A stretch of DNA of 64,000 nucleotides, from NCBI RefSeq assembly GCF_011927635.1, contig NZ_JAATJB010000001.1:434001-498000 (forward strand), given 5' to 3'. This DNA comes from Sphingomonas trueperi (GTDB lineage: Bacteria > Pseudomonadota > Alphaproteobacteria > Sphingomonadales > Sphingomonadaceae). Shown here one piece after another: positions 24,064 to 34,681 of this stretch; position 1 is the first letter of the stretch; each line of letters begins with the position of its first letter. The translations under genes and the position numbers were made by a program. The notes below the pieces were generated by a model, which searched no databases, was not told the DNA's origin, and saw only the letters and a list, made by a program, of their open reading frames with translations.

Positions 24064-24969
24064 ATGCGACGCCTCCCGCCGCTCACCGCGATCGAGGCCT
24101 TTGTCCAGGTCGCCCGCCTGGGCTCGATCAAGGCCGCCGCCGAGGAACTGGCGCTGTCCTCGCCCGCGCTCAGCCGGCGGGTGCAGGCGCTCGAGCGCTT
24201 CATCGGCAAGCCCTTGTTCGAGCGACGCCACCAGTCGCTACGGCTCAACGACGATGGCGACCGGCTGCTCAGCCTGATCGCGCCGGCGCTCGACACGATG
24301 ACCGATGCGATCGAGACGATGACCAGCGGCAGCGAGTTGCTGCGGCTCCGGCTCGGCGTGCTGCCGCTCTATGCGACGCAACAGCTGCTGCCGCGCCTGC
24401 CCGAGCTGAAGAAGCGGCACCCCGAGCTGCATCTCGACGTCGATACCGGCAGCCACGGCATGGCGCGGCTCGGCGACGGGCTAGATGCGGCGATCGTCAT
24501 CGCCCGGGACATCGACCCCGGCTATTATTCGCGTCGGCTGGACCGCAACCGGGTCCACGTGATCGGCGCGCGCAGCCTGGTGGAGGGCCCCAATCCGGTG
24601 CGCGACCCGATGGACCTGTCGCGGCTCACCGCATTGGTCCACCGCGAAATGCCCGAGACCTTCACCGCCTGGCGCATGGCGGCGGGTTATCCCGACCTCG
24701 AACCGGCGGCGATCGACCTGTTCGATTCGGGCAACCTGATGCTGGAGGCCGCCGCGCAGGGTCTCGGCGTCGCCTTCATGCTCGAATCGCACTACCAGTC
24801 CGCCCGCGACGAGCGGCTGGTGCAGCTGTTCGACCTGACGGTGGAGAGCCATTACAGCTACTGGTTCGTCTGCCGCCCCCGCGCGCTGACGCTGCGGCCG
24901 GTGCAGATCTTCCACGACTGGCTGATCTCGGCGATGGGCGCGGACCTCCTAGACGTAGCACCGGACTGA
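24064..24969 (+). CDS. LysR-family transcriptional regulator
   Basis: 301 aa from the ATG at 24064. The N-terminal helix-turn-helix is of the LysR/GcvA type (LTAIEAFVQVARLGSIKAAAEELALSSPALSRRVQALE, residues 8-45). A periplasmic-binding-like effector domain follows from about residue 90 (LRLGVLPLYATQQLLPRLPEL and GLGVAFMLES). The effector is unknown. It is followed after 59 bp by crtZ on the same strand, but no link to carotenoids is proven. Confidence 0.92.
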   Translation: MRRLPPLTAIEAFVQVARLGSIKAAAEELALSSPALSRRVQALERFIGKPLFERRHQSLRLNDDGDRLLSLIAPALDTMTDAIETMTSGSELLRLRLGVLPLYATQQLLPRLPELKKRHPELHLDVDTGSHGMARLGDGLDAAIVIARDIDPGYYSRRLDRNRVHVIGARSLVEGPNPVRDPMDLSRLTALVHREMPETFTAWRMAAGYPDLEPAAIDLFDSGNLMLEAAAQGLGVAFMLESHYQSARDERLVQLFDLTVESHYSYWFVCRPRALTLRPVQIFHDWLISAMGADLLDVAPD

Positions 24970-25028
24970 CCCTGCCTCTTTGGGCAAAGTCAATGGAATG
25001 GCGCGGCGGGATCGCCTACATGGGGACC

Positions 25029-25529
25029 ATGTCGCCGCTCAACGCCGTCCTGATCTTCCTCGCCACCGTGCTCGGCATGGAGCTGTTCGCCTATGCCGCG
25101 CATCGCTGGATCATGCACGGGCCGGGCTGGTTCCTCCATAAGAGCCACCACCGCCCGCGCACCGGCAATTGGGAGCTCAACGACCTCTATGCCGTGATCT
25201 TCGCGGTGCCCTCCTTCGTGCTGCTGCTCGGCGGCGTGCAGCTCGGCTGGTGGCCGGGCTTCACCTGGATCGGCGCGGGAATCGCGGCGTATGGCGCGAT
25301 CTATTTCGGCTTCCACGACCTGATCGTCCACAAGCGGATCCGCCACCGCTACATTCCGCGCTCCAGCTACATGAAGCGGATCGTCCAGGCGCACCGGCTC
25401 CACCACGCCGTGCGCACCCGCAAGGGCACGGTGAGCTTCGGCTTCCTTTACGCCCCCAAGCCCGAAGTGCTGAAGGCGCAGCTGCGCGAGAGCGGCGCGG
25501 TGGTGCAGCGGATCACCATCCCGGACTGA
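25029..25529 (+). CDS. crtZ: Beta-carotene 3-hydroxylase CrtZ
   Basis: 166 aa from the ATG at 25029; in-frame ATGs at 25020 and 24993 could lengthen it. The diiron His clusters of the fatty-acid hydroxylase superfamily are present: HRWIMHG, HKSHH, HDLIVH and AHRLHHA. The rest, including SFGFLYAPKPEVLKAQL, closely follows Paracoccus CrtZ. It adds 3-OH groups to the beta-ionone rings of beta-carotene at the membrane, giving zeaxanthin and then the yellow xanthophylls usual in sphingomonads. No other carotenoid gene is in the window. Confidence 0.93.
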   Translation: MSPLNAVLIFLATVLGMELFAYAAHRWIMHGPGWFLHKSHHRPRTGNWELNDLYAVIFAVPSFVLLLGGVQLGWWPGFTWIGAGIAAYGAIYFGFHDLIVHKRIRHRYIPRSSYMKRIVQAHRLHHAVRTRKGTVSFGFLYAPKPEVLKAQLRESGAVVQRITIPD

Positions 25530-25579
25530 GCGCTTCGGCGGATTGACGGCACGGCCCGCCGAACCCACATTTCGGGCCT

Positions 25580-25993
25580 ATGGAACAGCTGAATCTCTCC
25601 GAATCCGAATGGCGCAAGCGCCTCACCCCCGAGCAGTTCCACGTGCTGCGCGAGGCGGGCACCGAGCGCGCCTTTTCGGGCCGCTACAACGACAACAAGG
25701 CCGACGGCATCTATCGCTGCGCCGGCTGCCAGCTCGAGCTGTTCGACAGCATCGACAAATATGACTCCGGCTCGGGCTGGCCCAGCTTCACCCAGCCGGT
25801 GGCGCCCGACCATGTCAGCGAGCATGCCGATACCAGCCACGGCATGCGCCGCATCGAGGCGCGCTGCGCCCGCTGCGACGGCCATCTCGGCCATGTCTTC
25901 CCCGACGGCCCGCCGCCAACCGGACTGCGCTACTGCATGAATTCGGTCAGCCTCGAGTTCCGGCCGCGCGCTGCTGGGGCTTCCGCCGCCTGA
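25580..25993 (+). CDS. msrB: Peptide methionine-(R)-S-oxide reductase MsrB
   Basis: 137 aa. Two CxxC zinc motifs (CAGC and CARC), the [11 protein letters not shown] loop, the [14 protein letters not shown] segment ([18 protein letters not shown]) and the catalytic Cys in [10 protein letters not shown] are all present. It reduces methionine-R-sulfoxide in proteins with thioredoxin as donor. It has no signal peptide, so it is cytosolic. It lies between crtZ and the penicillin-binding-protein gene. Confidence 0.96.
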   Translation: MEQLNLSESEWRKRLTPEQFHVLREAGTERAFSGRYNDNKADGIYRCAGCQLELFDSIDKYDSGSGWPSFTQPVAPDHVSEHADTSHGMRRIEARCARCDGHLGHVFPDGPPPTGLRYCMNSVSLEFRPRAAGASAA

Positions 25994-26037
25994 TCCTTGT
26001 GGGAAGCCCCGCAAGCCTGTAATCGACCACGCCGTAC

Positions 26038-28188
<2,151 letters not shown>

Positions 28189-28211
28189 GGACGAGGGCAC
28201 TGCTCTAATCG

Positions 28212-28233
28212 CCCCGCCCGCAGGCGGGAGGGG
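28212..28233. repeat. GC-rich hairpin (dispersed palindrome, copy 3)
   Basis: CCCCGCCCGC, AG, GCGGGAGGGG is the same type of palindrome as the copy at 16277, with one mismatched pair. It sits between the convergent PBP and metallopeptidase genes. Confidence 0.55.
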
Positions 28234-28250
28234 GACTGGCAGGCGGGAGG

Positions 28251-28922
28251 CTATTCGCGCCCGATCCAGTGCAGGCCGGCGCCATGTTTGCGCAGCCAGT
28301 GCCGATGCGGCGAAGGGTCGGCGCCGTAGAGCTGCTCGACCAACGCGTGGAAATCGGGGCCGTGGTTCATATGGACCCGGTGCGCGACTTCATGCGCCAC
28401 CGTCGCCCGGCGGACCTCGCTGGGCGCCAGGATCAGCCGCCAGCTGTAGCGGATCACCCCCGTCGAGGCGCAGCTTCCCCAGCGGCTGCGCGCATCGCCG
28501 ATCGCCACCTTGGTGACCCGCACCCCGGCAAGCGCTGCATAGTGCGCAGTCTCCTCGCTCAGCACCCGCAGCGCCTCGGCTTGCAGCCAGCGCTCGACGC
28601 GGCGGCCGAGGCCTTCCGCCGTCCCGCCGCAGAGCAGCTGGTCCCCCTCGCGCCGTACGCCGCGGACACCGGCGACCGGCCAGACGATCGCCAGTTCGCC
28701 GTCGCCAAACGGCACACGCGCTCCCGGCACGAACGGGCGGCCACCCGGCAGCCGCTCACGCTGCGCGTCGATCCAGCCCTGCTGCTCGCCCACCCATTGC
28801 ATCGCCTTGGCGAGACTCGCGCGCGGCGGGATGGTCAGCCGAATTTTGCCGTCGCGGGGATCGATCGCGAGCCGCATCCGCCGCGCGCGGGGATGGCGGA
28901 TCACTTCGAGCCCCTCGATCAA
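28251..28922 (-). CDS. YgjP-like (DUF45) zinc metallopeptidase
   Basis: 223 aa from a TTG at 28922 that overlaps the stop of the upstream gene as TTGA; no ATG or GTG gives a sensible length. The family signature RSRWGSCASTGVIRYSWRLILAP and the zinc motif VAHEVAHRVHMNHGPDFHALV (HExxH with a downstream His) are clear. Such proteins belong to the M48-like gluzincins and their substrates are unknown. It is the last gene of the sco1 operon. Confidence 0.88.
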   Translation of the reverse strand: MIEGLEVIRHPRARRMRLAIDPRDGKIRLTIPPRASLAKAMQWVGEQQGWIDAQRERLPGGRPFVPGARVPFGDGELAIVWPVAGVRGVRREGDQLLCGGTAEGLGRRVERWLQAEALRVLSEETAHYAALAGVRVTKVAIGDARSRWGSCASTGVIRYSWRLILAPSEVRRATVAHEVAHRVHMNHGPDFHALVEQLYGADPSPHRHWLRKHGAGLHWIGRE

Positions 28923-29362
28923 AGGCGGCGGTCCGTCATGTGGTGTTCGAGATCGCCGGCATCCTCCTCGGAGATGGTCCAGCCCCGGGTCGATTCGCCG
29001 GCCTGGTGCACCGCCTCGCGGTCGCCCGAGACGAGATAGTGCCAGTCGGGCAGCTTCTCGCCATTGGCGCGCAGGCGATAGGCGCAGGTGGTGGGCAGCC
29101 ATTCGATGTCGGCCACGTTGCGCGTCGTCAGCCGCACGCATTCGGGCACATAGGCGCGGCGGTGCTTGTAATCCTTGCACAGTCCCATCCGCCGATCGAG
29201 CAGCTTGCAGGCGACGTTGGTCGCGAACAGCTCACCGGTCTCCTCGTCCTCGAGCTTGTGCAGGCAGCACTTGCCGCAGCCGTCGCACAGGGCTTCCCAT
29301 TGCGCGCGGTCCAGGGCCTCCAGCGGCAGATCTTCCCAGAATTTGATGGTCAACGCACCCAA
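28919..29362 (-). CDS. YcgN family (UPF0260) cysteine-cluster protein
   Basis: 147 aa. The N-terminal WEALCDGCGKCCLHKLED gives the CxxCxxCC cluster of the YkgJ/YcgN proteins. Further Cys residues (VACKLLD, LCKDYKHR, PECVRLT, TTCAYRL) probably complete metal or Fe-S binding. Function is unknown. The gene overlaps the sco1 stop by 13 bp and the next gene by 4 bp, so it sits in a tightly coupled three-gene operon. Confidence 0.9.
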   Translation of the reverse strand: MGALTIKFWEDLPLEALDRAQWEALCDGCGKCCLHKLEDEETGELFATNVACKLLDRRMGLCKDYKHRRAYVPECVRLTTRNVADIEWLPTTCAYRLRANGEKLPDWHYLVSGDREAVHQAGESTRGWTISEEDAGDLEHHMTDRRL

Positions 29363-29931
29363 TGCTCAAGCTCGGCGACGATCGCCGGGGGATCCTTCTC
29401 CAGCGGCAGGCTGGTGATCGGCTTGCTGTCCGGCCCCATCAGATAGGCCACTTGGGTGTGGCCCATCAGATAGCCCGACGGCGTCGGCTGCTTCATATAG
29501 GCGACCGCATATGCCTTCGCCACCTGCGCGATCGCTTGCGGCGATCCGGTGAGGCCGACGAGGCGCGGATGAAAGTTCGCGACATATTGCTTGAGCTGCG
29601 CCGGCGTATCGCGCTCTGGGTCGACCGTGATGAACAGCGGTACGATCTTCTGCGCGGTGCGCGGCGCCTGCTTGTCGAGCACACGCAACGCTGCGCCGAT
29701 CTTGGTCAGGTCGGTCGGGCAAACATCGGGACAATAGGTGTAGCCGAAATAGACGATGCGGTATTTGCCCGCGAAATCGGCATCGGTGACGGTCTTGCCG
29801 TTCTGGTCGGTGAGGGTGAACGGCCCGCCGATCCGCGCCCCGGCCAGCGGGGGTTCGCCGGGGCTGCCGCCTCCGCAGGCCGCCAGCGCCAATATTGCGG
29901 AAGCTATCAATGCGCGAAACATCCAGTTCAT
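29350..29931 (-). CDS. SCO1/SenC copper chaperone lipoprotein
   Basis: 193 aa from the ATG at 29931; a GTG at 29940 would add three residues. A lipoprotein signal peptide ends in LALAAC|GGG. A thioredoxin-like fold carries the copper site CPDVC (GYTYCPDVCPTDL) and the distal His in LMGHTQVAYLM. It is a membrane-tethered periplasmic protein that helps assemble the CuA centre of cytochrome c oxidase. It is the first gene of the operon with ycgN-like and metallopeptidase genes. Confidence 0.94.
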   Translation of the reverse strand: MNWMFRALIASAILALAACGGGSPGEPPLAGARIGGPFTLTDQNGKTVTDADFAGKYRIVYFGYTYCPDVCPTDLTKIGAALRVLDKQAPRTAQKIVPLFITVDPERDTPAQLKQYVANFHPRLVGLTGSPQAIAQVAKAYAVAYMKQPTPSGYLMGHTQVAYLMGPDSKPITSLPLEKDPPAIVAELEHWVR

Positions 29932-30002
29932 GGTATCCACCGCCAGTCTTTGCTAGGAACGCCGCTGCATCCGTCGCCAGTATCGAAGGTACCGATCCAG
30001 CA

Positions 30003-30620
30003 ATGACGTTCCGTCTCGCCTCTGCCGCCGCCGCGGCGCTTCTCCTCCTGCCGCTTCCGGCGCTCGCCCAGGGCATGGGCCAGCCGCGCGAGAGCATCCA
30101 GTTCCTCGACGCGATCCGTAAGGCGGATGGGAACAAGGTCAACGAGTTCCTGCGCGACAAGGCAGCCTCGATGATCAACGTCAAGGATCCCTATGGCACC
30201 GGGGAAGCCGCGCTGCACATCGTCGTCAAGCGCCAGGATCCGACCTACCTGACCGTGCTGATCAACCAGCCCGGCATCAACGTGAACATCCAGGATCGCG
30301 ACGGCAACACGCCGCTGATCTTCGCTGCCGGTCTCGGCTGGGCACCGGGGGTCGATGCGCTGCTCGCCAAGAAGGCCAACGTCAACCTGGCGAACAATGG
30401 CGGCGTCACCCCGCTGATCCGCGCGGTGCTTTCGCACGACGCCGAGGTGGTCAAGAAGCTGCTCGATGCCGGGGCGGACCCCGATCGCAGCGATTTCGGC
30501 GGCGGCCTCTCGGCCCGCGAATATGCCAAGCGCGAGACCCGCTATCCGTCGATCGCCAAGCTGCTCGCCGATGCGCCCAAGGTCGGTCGTGCTGCGACGG
30601 CGGCGGGCCCCAAGCTCTAA
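30003..30620 (+). CDS. Secreted ankyrin-repeat protein
   Basis: 205 aa with a signal peptide (cleavage after ALAQ). Four ankyrin-like repeats occupy about residues 55-190: GEAALHIVVKRQD, DGNTPLIFAAGLG, GGVTPLIRAVLSHDAEVVKKLLDAGADPD and the degenerate SAREYAKRETR. It probably mediates protein contacts in the periplasm. It diverges from the sco1 gene with about 70 bp between starts. Partner unknown. Confidence 0.9.
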   Translation: MTFRLASAAAAALLLLPLPALAQGMGQPRESIQFLDAIRKADGNKVNEFLRDKAASMINVKDPYGTGEAALHIVVKRQDPTYLTVLINQPGINVNIQDRDGNTPLIFAAGLGWAPGVDALLAKKANVNLANNGGVTPLIRAVLSHDAEVVKKLLDAGADPDRSDFGGGLSAREYAKRETRYPSIAKLLADAPKVGRAATAAGPKL

Positions 30621-30627
30621 CCTAGGA

Positions 30628-31125
30628 TCAGAACCCGTCGGCGACGTCGGGATCGAGCATCCCCAGCAGCCTTCGTCCCGCCCGGCGGGCGAAGGCGAGC
30701 GTGGCCTTGCGGCGGGCGGGCGCGGCCAGCGGCACCGTTGCCGCCTCGCGCGCCACCGCCGCGTCATAGCGATCGGCGACGATCAGCCCGGTGCGTTCGG
30801 GCAGGAAATGGGGCTGGTCGAGCGGACGCAGGTCGAATCCCTGCGGCACCGCCCAGAAGAAACGGTCGCAATGGCCTAGATATTCCGGCCATTTCGCATC
30901 GCCGAGCAGGTCGGCGCGCGACACCTTGATCTCGACGATGACGATGTTGCCGCGCGCATCCAGCGCCATCAGGTCGACCCGCCGGCCGCCCTCCAGCGGC
31001 ACCTCGCTGATCGCCACGCAATCGTGGCGCAGCAGCATCCTGCACACGCCGCGGACCACGTCCGCAGCGACCAGCGCCTCGGCTTCGGGGGTGAGGCTAG
31101 CGGGCAGGGGGGTGTGCGCATTCAT
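30628..31125 (-). CDS. MmcB family DNA repair protein
   Basis: 165 aa from the ATG at 31125. The nuclease-like core has EVPLEGGRRVDLMALDARGNIVIVEIKVSRADLLGD (D, then ExK), a PD-(D/E)xK arrangement, followed by KWPEYLGHCDRFFWAVP. In Caulobacter MmcB acts with the ImuB-DnaE2 damage-tolerance pathway. Its exact biochemical role is not settled. It converges with the ankyrin gene, with 7 bp between stops. Confidence 0.85.
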   Translation of the reverse strand: MNAHTPLPASLTPEAEALVAADVVRGVCRMLLRHDCVAISEVPLEGGRRVDLMALDARGNIVIVEIKVSRADLLGDAKWPEYLGHCDRFFWAVPQGFDLRPLDQPHFLPERTGLIVADRYDAAVAREAATVPLAAPARRKATLAFARRAGRRLLGMLDPDVADGF

Positions 31126-31156
31126 CGCCAGAACATAGAACATTCAGCGAACACAG

Positions 31157-31186
31157 AAAAGCCGCCGAATCGCTTCGGCGGCTTTT
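31157..31186 (-). terminator. Terminator after sleB (bidirectional form)
   Basis: AAAAGCCGCCGAA, loop TCGC, TTCGGCGGCTTTT forms a 13-bp perfect hairpin with T runs on either strand. It lies 23 bp past the sleB stop codon. It also insulates the mmcB gene downstream. Confidence 0.85.
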
Positions 31187-31208
31187 CAAGCGAATGGACG
31201 AGGTCCGA

Positions 31209-31862
31209 TCAGCGATAGAAGATGTGGTTCCCCACGGTCGCGACGGTGGCGCGGCCCTGCGCGCCGTTGACGTAGCGCGCATGGAAATAGAGCGCGTCGC
31301 CGGCGGGGCTTTCCCACAGATTCTTGCGGGCGACCTGGGCGACGGCAAGCGCGCGGCGCCAATGCGCATTCGCCGGCGGCGTCGGCAGCTTGCCGCCGCG
31401 GACGAACGAGAACTGGCCCTTCTGGGTCACCACCGAGCAGACCGAACCGGGGAAGCGGCCCGAGGTGCTGCGGTTGAGGATCACGTCGGCAACCGCGAGC
31501 TGGCCCGACAGCGGCTCGCTGCGCGCTTCGAAATAGACGCCGGTGGCGAGGCAGCGGAGTTCGCGATCCTCTTCGAGCGCGGCGATGTCTTCCTGCGCGG
31601 CGACCGCGTCGGAAAGGGTGGCGTATTCCGGGGTGGCATCGTCCTCGGCGTCGGTCCCGTGCTGCTCGACCGCAGCCTGGGGCGCGGGAACCTGCTGGGA
31701 AGCAAGGACGTTCTGAATCTGTGCCGGTGCCAGCTGCACCGTCGCCTGAGTCTTCGCTTCCTGCTGGGGGAGCGGGCTCAGGTTGAGCGTGGCGGCATTC
31801 GCAAGTGCGCCAGCGCAAAAAGTCACAGCTGCGAAAGTTGCAGCCCGTGGCAGAAACTTCAT
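31209..31862 (-). CDS. Cell wall hydrolase, SleB type
   Basis: 217 aa. An N-terminal signal peptide (MKFLPRAATFAAVTFCAGALANA) and a Gln/Ala-rich linker precede a Hydrolase_2 domain from about residue 100: LRCLATGVYFEARSEPLSGQLAVADVILNR with catalytic Glu, then VCSVVTQKGQFSFVR and DALYFHARYVNG. It cleaves peptidoglycan. In non-sporing alphaproteobacteria it serves wall turnover, so the spore-lysis name does not apply. The 160 bp before it (31863-32023) must hold its promoter, but no convincing boxes were identified. Confidence 0.92.
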   Translation of the reverse strand: MKFLPRAATFAAVTFCAGALANAATLNLSPLPQQEAKTQATVQLAPAQIQNVLASQQVPAPQAAVEQHGTDAEDDATPEYATLSDAVAAQEDIAALEEDRELRCLATGVYFEARSEPLSGQLAVADVILNRSTSGRFPGSVCSVVTQKGQFSFVRGGKLPTPPANAHWRRALAVAQVARKNLWESPAGDALYFHARYVNGAQGRATVATVGNHIFYR

Positions 31863-32023
31863 TTCATATCTGTATTGTGCGGTTGGCGTGCGATCGGCCG
31901 CTGCTCCCGAGGAGACTGGACCGTCGGACTTACCCCCCGACTGCGTAACCGATCGACTTCACACCCCGAACGGCACAACGCGAATTGACGTGGTGAACCC
32001 TTTCGCGGGCGAGGGCCGGACTG

Positions 32024-32365
32024 TCAACAAAGGTTCATCGTTTCAGCGGCGAACCGTTCGCCGCCTGCGATATCCAGTTCGACGACCCATAGATCGCCGT
32101 CGCGCTCCCGCCGCCGTCGCCAATAGGCGCCGGCCTCCGCCTCGTCCGCCAGTTCCTTGGGGCCGGAGGGGAGCAGCGCGCGCTCGCCGTCGGGGCCGAT
32201 CCCCCCCTCCACAAAGCGCGGGTTGGCGCCGCGTTCGAGCAGCAGCAGCAGGATCGCACCCGACGTCGCGTCGCCCCTGGCCAGCACCATCGCCGATCCG
32301 CCCGCGGCATCTGCCCGCCGCACGAGCGCGCTCACCAGCATCGCGCTGGTCAGCCGCGGGGTCAT
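32024..32365 (-). CDS. DUF1491 family protein
   Basis: 113 aa. It begins MTPRLTSAMLVSALVRRADAAGG and continues GSAMVLARGDATSGAILLLLLERG, then YWRRRRERDGDLWVVELDI, all typical of DUF1491, a small cytosolic family found in alphaproteobacteria. Function unknown. Its ATG overlaps the stop of the hotdog thioesterase gene (ATGA), so it is the last gene of the ptsN group. Confidence 0.85.
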   Translation of the reverse strand: MTPRLTSAMLVSALVRRADAAGGSAMVLARGDATSGAILLLLLERGANPRFVEGGIGPDGERALLPSGPKELADEAEAGAYWRRRRERDGDLWVVELDIAGGERFAAETMNLC

Positions 32366-32829
32366 GTGGTGCGATAGCCGGGCAGGGTGGCGAGCGCGAT
32401 CCGCGAGCGCATGAAGGTGCCCGTGCCCCGCGCGGCTTCCTCGCCCTGCGCGTCGATCAGCCGCGCCTCGGCGACGAACACCCGCCGCTGGCCGCTCACC
32501 CAGCGGCCCTCGGCGATCACCGGCCCTTCGGGCAGCGGCCTGGTCAGCAGCAGGTTGAAGGCGGTGGTGAGCAGGAAGCGATCGGTGACCAGGCTGTTCG
32601 CCGCATAGAAGGCGGCATCGTCGAGCATCTTGAAGTAGCTGGTGCCGTGCGTCGCCCCGGCGGCGTGGAAATAGCGCGAGTCCACGTCGAAGCGGATCCG
32701 CGCGATTCCCGCCTCCGGAATCTCGAGCACCGAGGGAAACAGCTGGTTGATCGGGGCGGCGGCGTAGAGCGATTCGAGCGCCCGGTAATGCGCCTCGGCC
32801 CCGGTCGGCGCCGATTCAGGCGGCGTCAC
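32362..32829 (-). CDS. PaaI-like hotdog-fold thioesterase
   Basis: 155 aa from a GTG at 32829 with GGAG upstream, overlapping the ptsN end by 14 bp. The hotdog core is seen in HYRALESLYAAAPINQLFP, GATHGTSYFKMLDDAAFYAANS (HGxxxxxxxD-type catalytic loop) and the ending RGTGTFMRS. It probably hydrolyses an acyl-CoA thioester. The substrate is unknown. It is coupled to ptsN and DUF1491. Confidence 0.85.
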   Translation of the reverse strand: MTPPESAPTGAEAHYRALESLYAAAPINQLFPSVLEIPEAGIARIRFDVDSRYFHAAGATHGTSYFKMLDDAAFYAANSLVTDRFLLTTAFNLLLTRPLPEGPVIAEGRWVSGQRRVFVAEARLIDAQGEEAARGTGTFMRSRIALATLPGYRTT

Positions 32830-33283
32830 GCGCCTCGACTCCGGTGAGCAGCACGTAGAGCGCGTCCTTCGAGCCCGCGCCGCGCAGCTTCTCGGCAAAG
32901 GGCCGCTCGCGCAGCCGCCGCGATACCGAGGCGAGCGCCTTCAGATGCTCGGTGCCGGCATTGGTCGGCGAGAGCAGCATGAACACCAGATCCACCGGCA
33001 GCTCGTCGACCGCGCCGAAATCGAGCGGCTGCTCCAGCCGGGCGAACACGCCGCACACGTGCGGCAAGTCGTCGAGCCGGGCGTGCGGGATCGCGATGCC
33101 GCCGCCGAAGCCGGTCGAGCCCAGCCGCTCGCGCTCGGCCAGCCGCTCGGCCACCAGCTTGGCGTCGACCCCGTAGGTCGCCGTCGCACTGGCACCAAGC
33201 TGCTGGAACAGCGCCTTCTTGTTACCCGCCGTAACGCCGGCGAGCACCGCCTCCGGCACGAGCAAATCGCTCAGATCAGTCAT
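32816..33283 (-). CDS. ptsN: PTS-Ntr EIIA protein PtsN
   Basis: 155 aa, one EIIA domain. The phosphorylated His is in GGGIAIPHARLDDL (His about residue 67). KKALFQQLG and LVFMLLSPTNAGTEHLKALASVSR are family features. It belongs to the regulatory phosphotransferase chain that links nitrogen and potassium status to cell physiology. It sits 45 bp downstream of hpf on the same strand, as in many proteobacteria (hpf-ptsN near rpoN), although rpoN itself is not here. Confidence 0.93.
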   Translation of the reverse strand: MTDLSDLLVPEAVLAGVTAGNKKALFQQLGASATATYGVDAKLVAERLAERERLGSTGFGGGIAIPHARLDDLPHVCGVFARLEQPLDFGAVDELPVDLVFMLLSPTNAGTEHLKALASVSRRLRERPFAEKLRGAGSKDALYVLLTGVEARDAA

Positions 33284-33328
33284 GAAATCGTTCCAAAGAA
33301 GCGGTGCTGCCCATCGGGCAGGCCGGCC

Positions 33329-33928
33329 TTACGCCGGTGCGCGGTTGGGCTCAACCCAGCCAATCGTTCCGTCGCCGCGGCGATAGACCATATTATAGGC
33401 GCCTGTACCGCTGTTGCGGAACAGCAATGCGTTGGTATTGCGCAAGTCGAGCATCATCACTGCGTCCGAAACCGTGGCGTCCGGTACGTCGACGCGCGTC
33501 TCCGCGATCACCAGCGGTGCATCGGCGACTTCTTCCTCGGCAGCCGGTTCCTGGAACAAGGTATAGCCGGCATTGTCGAAACCATTGTCATAGGCGCCGC
33601 CCTCGGCCAGCGCGATCACTTCGGTCGGACGTCGATCCTTGAGCCGTCGGACATAGCGTCGCAGCTGCTTGTCGATCCGGTCGGCCGCGCCATCGAACGC
33701 GCCATGCGCTTCCATGCCGCTGTTGGTCGCCTTGAGCACCAGGCCTTGCGTCACGTGCATCACGATGTCGCAGGTGAAGCCGTTGTCGTGCGGGCCCTTG
33801 CCGAAGGTGATCTGCGAGGAGATGGCGCGGGAGAAATATTTGTCGGCGATACCCTGGACCCGATCCGTCACCTGCGTCTTGAGCGCTGCGCCCGTATCGA
33901 CCTGATGCCCCGAGATCCGGATATCCAT
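33329..33928 (-). CDS. hpf: Ribosome hibernation promoting factor, long form
   Basis: 199 aa from the ATG at 33928 with TGGAGG upstream. The N-terminal S30AE domain (MDIRISGHQVDTGAALKTQV, about residues 1-105) and the C-terminal dimerisation domain (VSDAVMMLDLRNTNALLFRNSGTGAYNMVYRRGDGTIGW, about 140-195) are both present. This makes it the long form that drives 100S ribosome dimers in stationary phase without RMF. It lies upstream of ptsN in the same direction. Confidence 0.94.
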   Translation of the reverse strand: MDIRISGHQVDTGAALKTQVTDRVQGIADKYFSRAISSQITFGKGPHDNGFTCDIVMHVTQGLVLKATNSGMEAHGAFDGAADRIDKQLRRYVRRLKDRRPTEVIALAEGGAYDNGFDNAGYTLFQEPAAEEEVADAPLVIAETRVDVPDATVSDAVMMLDLRNTNALLFRNSGTGAYNMVYRRGDGTIGWVEPNRAPA

Positions 33929-33963
33929 AATGTACCTCCACTTCGCAATTAGGGACGAGCGAC

Positions 33964-34674
33964 CTAGGGCTGCGCCGGAACCGCGTCGATTGTGGGAACA
34001 CCCCATAGCGGCTCGTCCAGGGACTTCAGAAACGCTGCGTGCCGTTCAAGTTCCACCGCACTCGCGGTAAACCGTCGCGCCGGCCGGATATGTACCCTGC
34101 TCGGCGCCTCGGCGGCGGTCTCGGGCACCACCGGGACTTCTTCCGCCAGGCCCAGCGTGATCTGGCGGCCGCCAGTCAGCTCGACATAGACCTGGGCCAG
34201 CAGCTGCGCGTCGAGCAGCGCGCCGTGCAGGGTACGCGCGCTGAGATCGATGCCGTAGCGGCTGCACAGCGCGTCGAGCGTGTGCTTGGCACCGGGATGC
34301 CGGGTGCGCGCGAGCACCAGCGTGTCGACCATGCGGCTGAGGTCGACGATCGGACGGCTGCAGCGGCCGAGTTCCCCGTTGAGGAAGCTGAAGTCGAACC
34401 CTGCATTGTGCGCGACCATCGGCGAGTCGCCGATAAACGCCAGCAGATCCTCGACGACATCCTCGAACACCGGCTTGTCGGAAAGAAATCGCTCGGACAG
34501 GCCGTGGACGTTGAACGCCTCCACCGGCATGGCGCGCTGCGGATTGATATAGGCGTGGAAGTGGTTGCCGGTGGCAACCCGGTTCACCAGCTCGACACAG
34601 CCGATTTCGACGAGGCGGTCGCCGCCTGAGAAGCTGAGTCCCGTCGTTTCGGTGTCAAACACGATTTCCCGCAT
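33964..34674 (-). CDS. dnaQ: DNA polymerase III epsilon subunit
   Basis: 236 aa from the ATG at 34674. The DEDDh exonuclease motifs are VFDTETTGLS (Exo I), MVAHNAGFDFSFLN (Exo II) and HGALLDAQLLAQVY (Exo III, His and Asp). A short tail likely holds the clamp and alpha-subunit contacts. It proofreads replication errors. The gene is 7 bp after coaE in the leftward ppsR-maf-aroE-coaE-dnaQ operon. Confidence 0.95.
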   Translation of the reverse strand: MREIVFDTETTGLSFSGGDRLVEIGCVELVNRVATGNHFHAYINPQRAMPVEAFNVHGLSERFLSDKPVFEDVVEDLLAFIGDSPMVAHNAGFDFSFLNGELGRCSRPIVDLSRMVDTLVLARTRHPGAKHTLDALCSRYGIDLSARTLHGALLDAQLLAQVYVELTGGRQITLGLAEEVPVVPETAAEAPSRVHIRPARRFTASAVELERHAAFLKSLDEPLWGVPTIDAVPAQP

Positions 34675-34681
34675 GGAGCGC

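Noticed and set aside
33307..33321. CTGCCC-ATC-GGGCAG hairpin between ptsN and hpf
   Set aside because: Only six base pairs and no T run. It is too weak to call a terminator or regulatory element.
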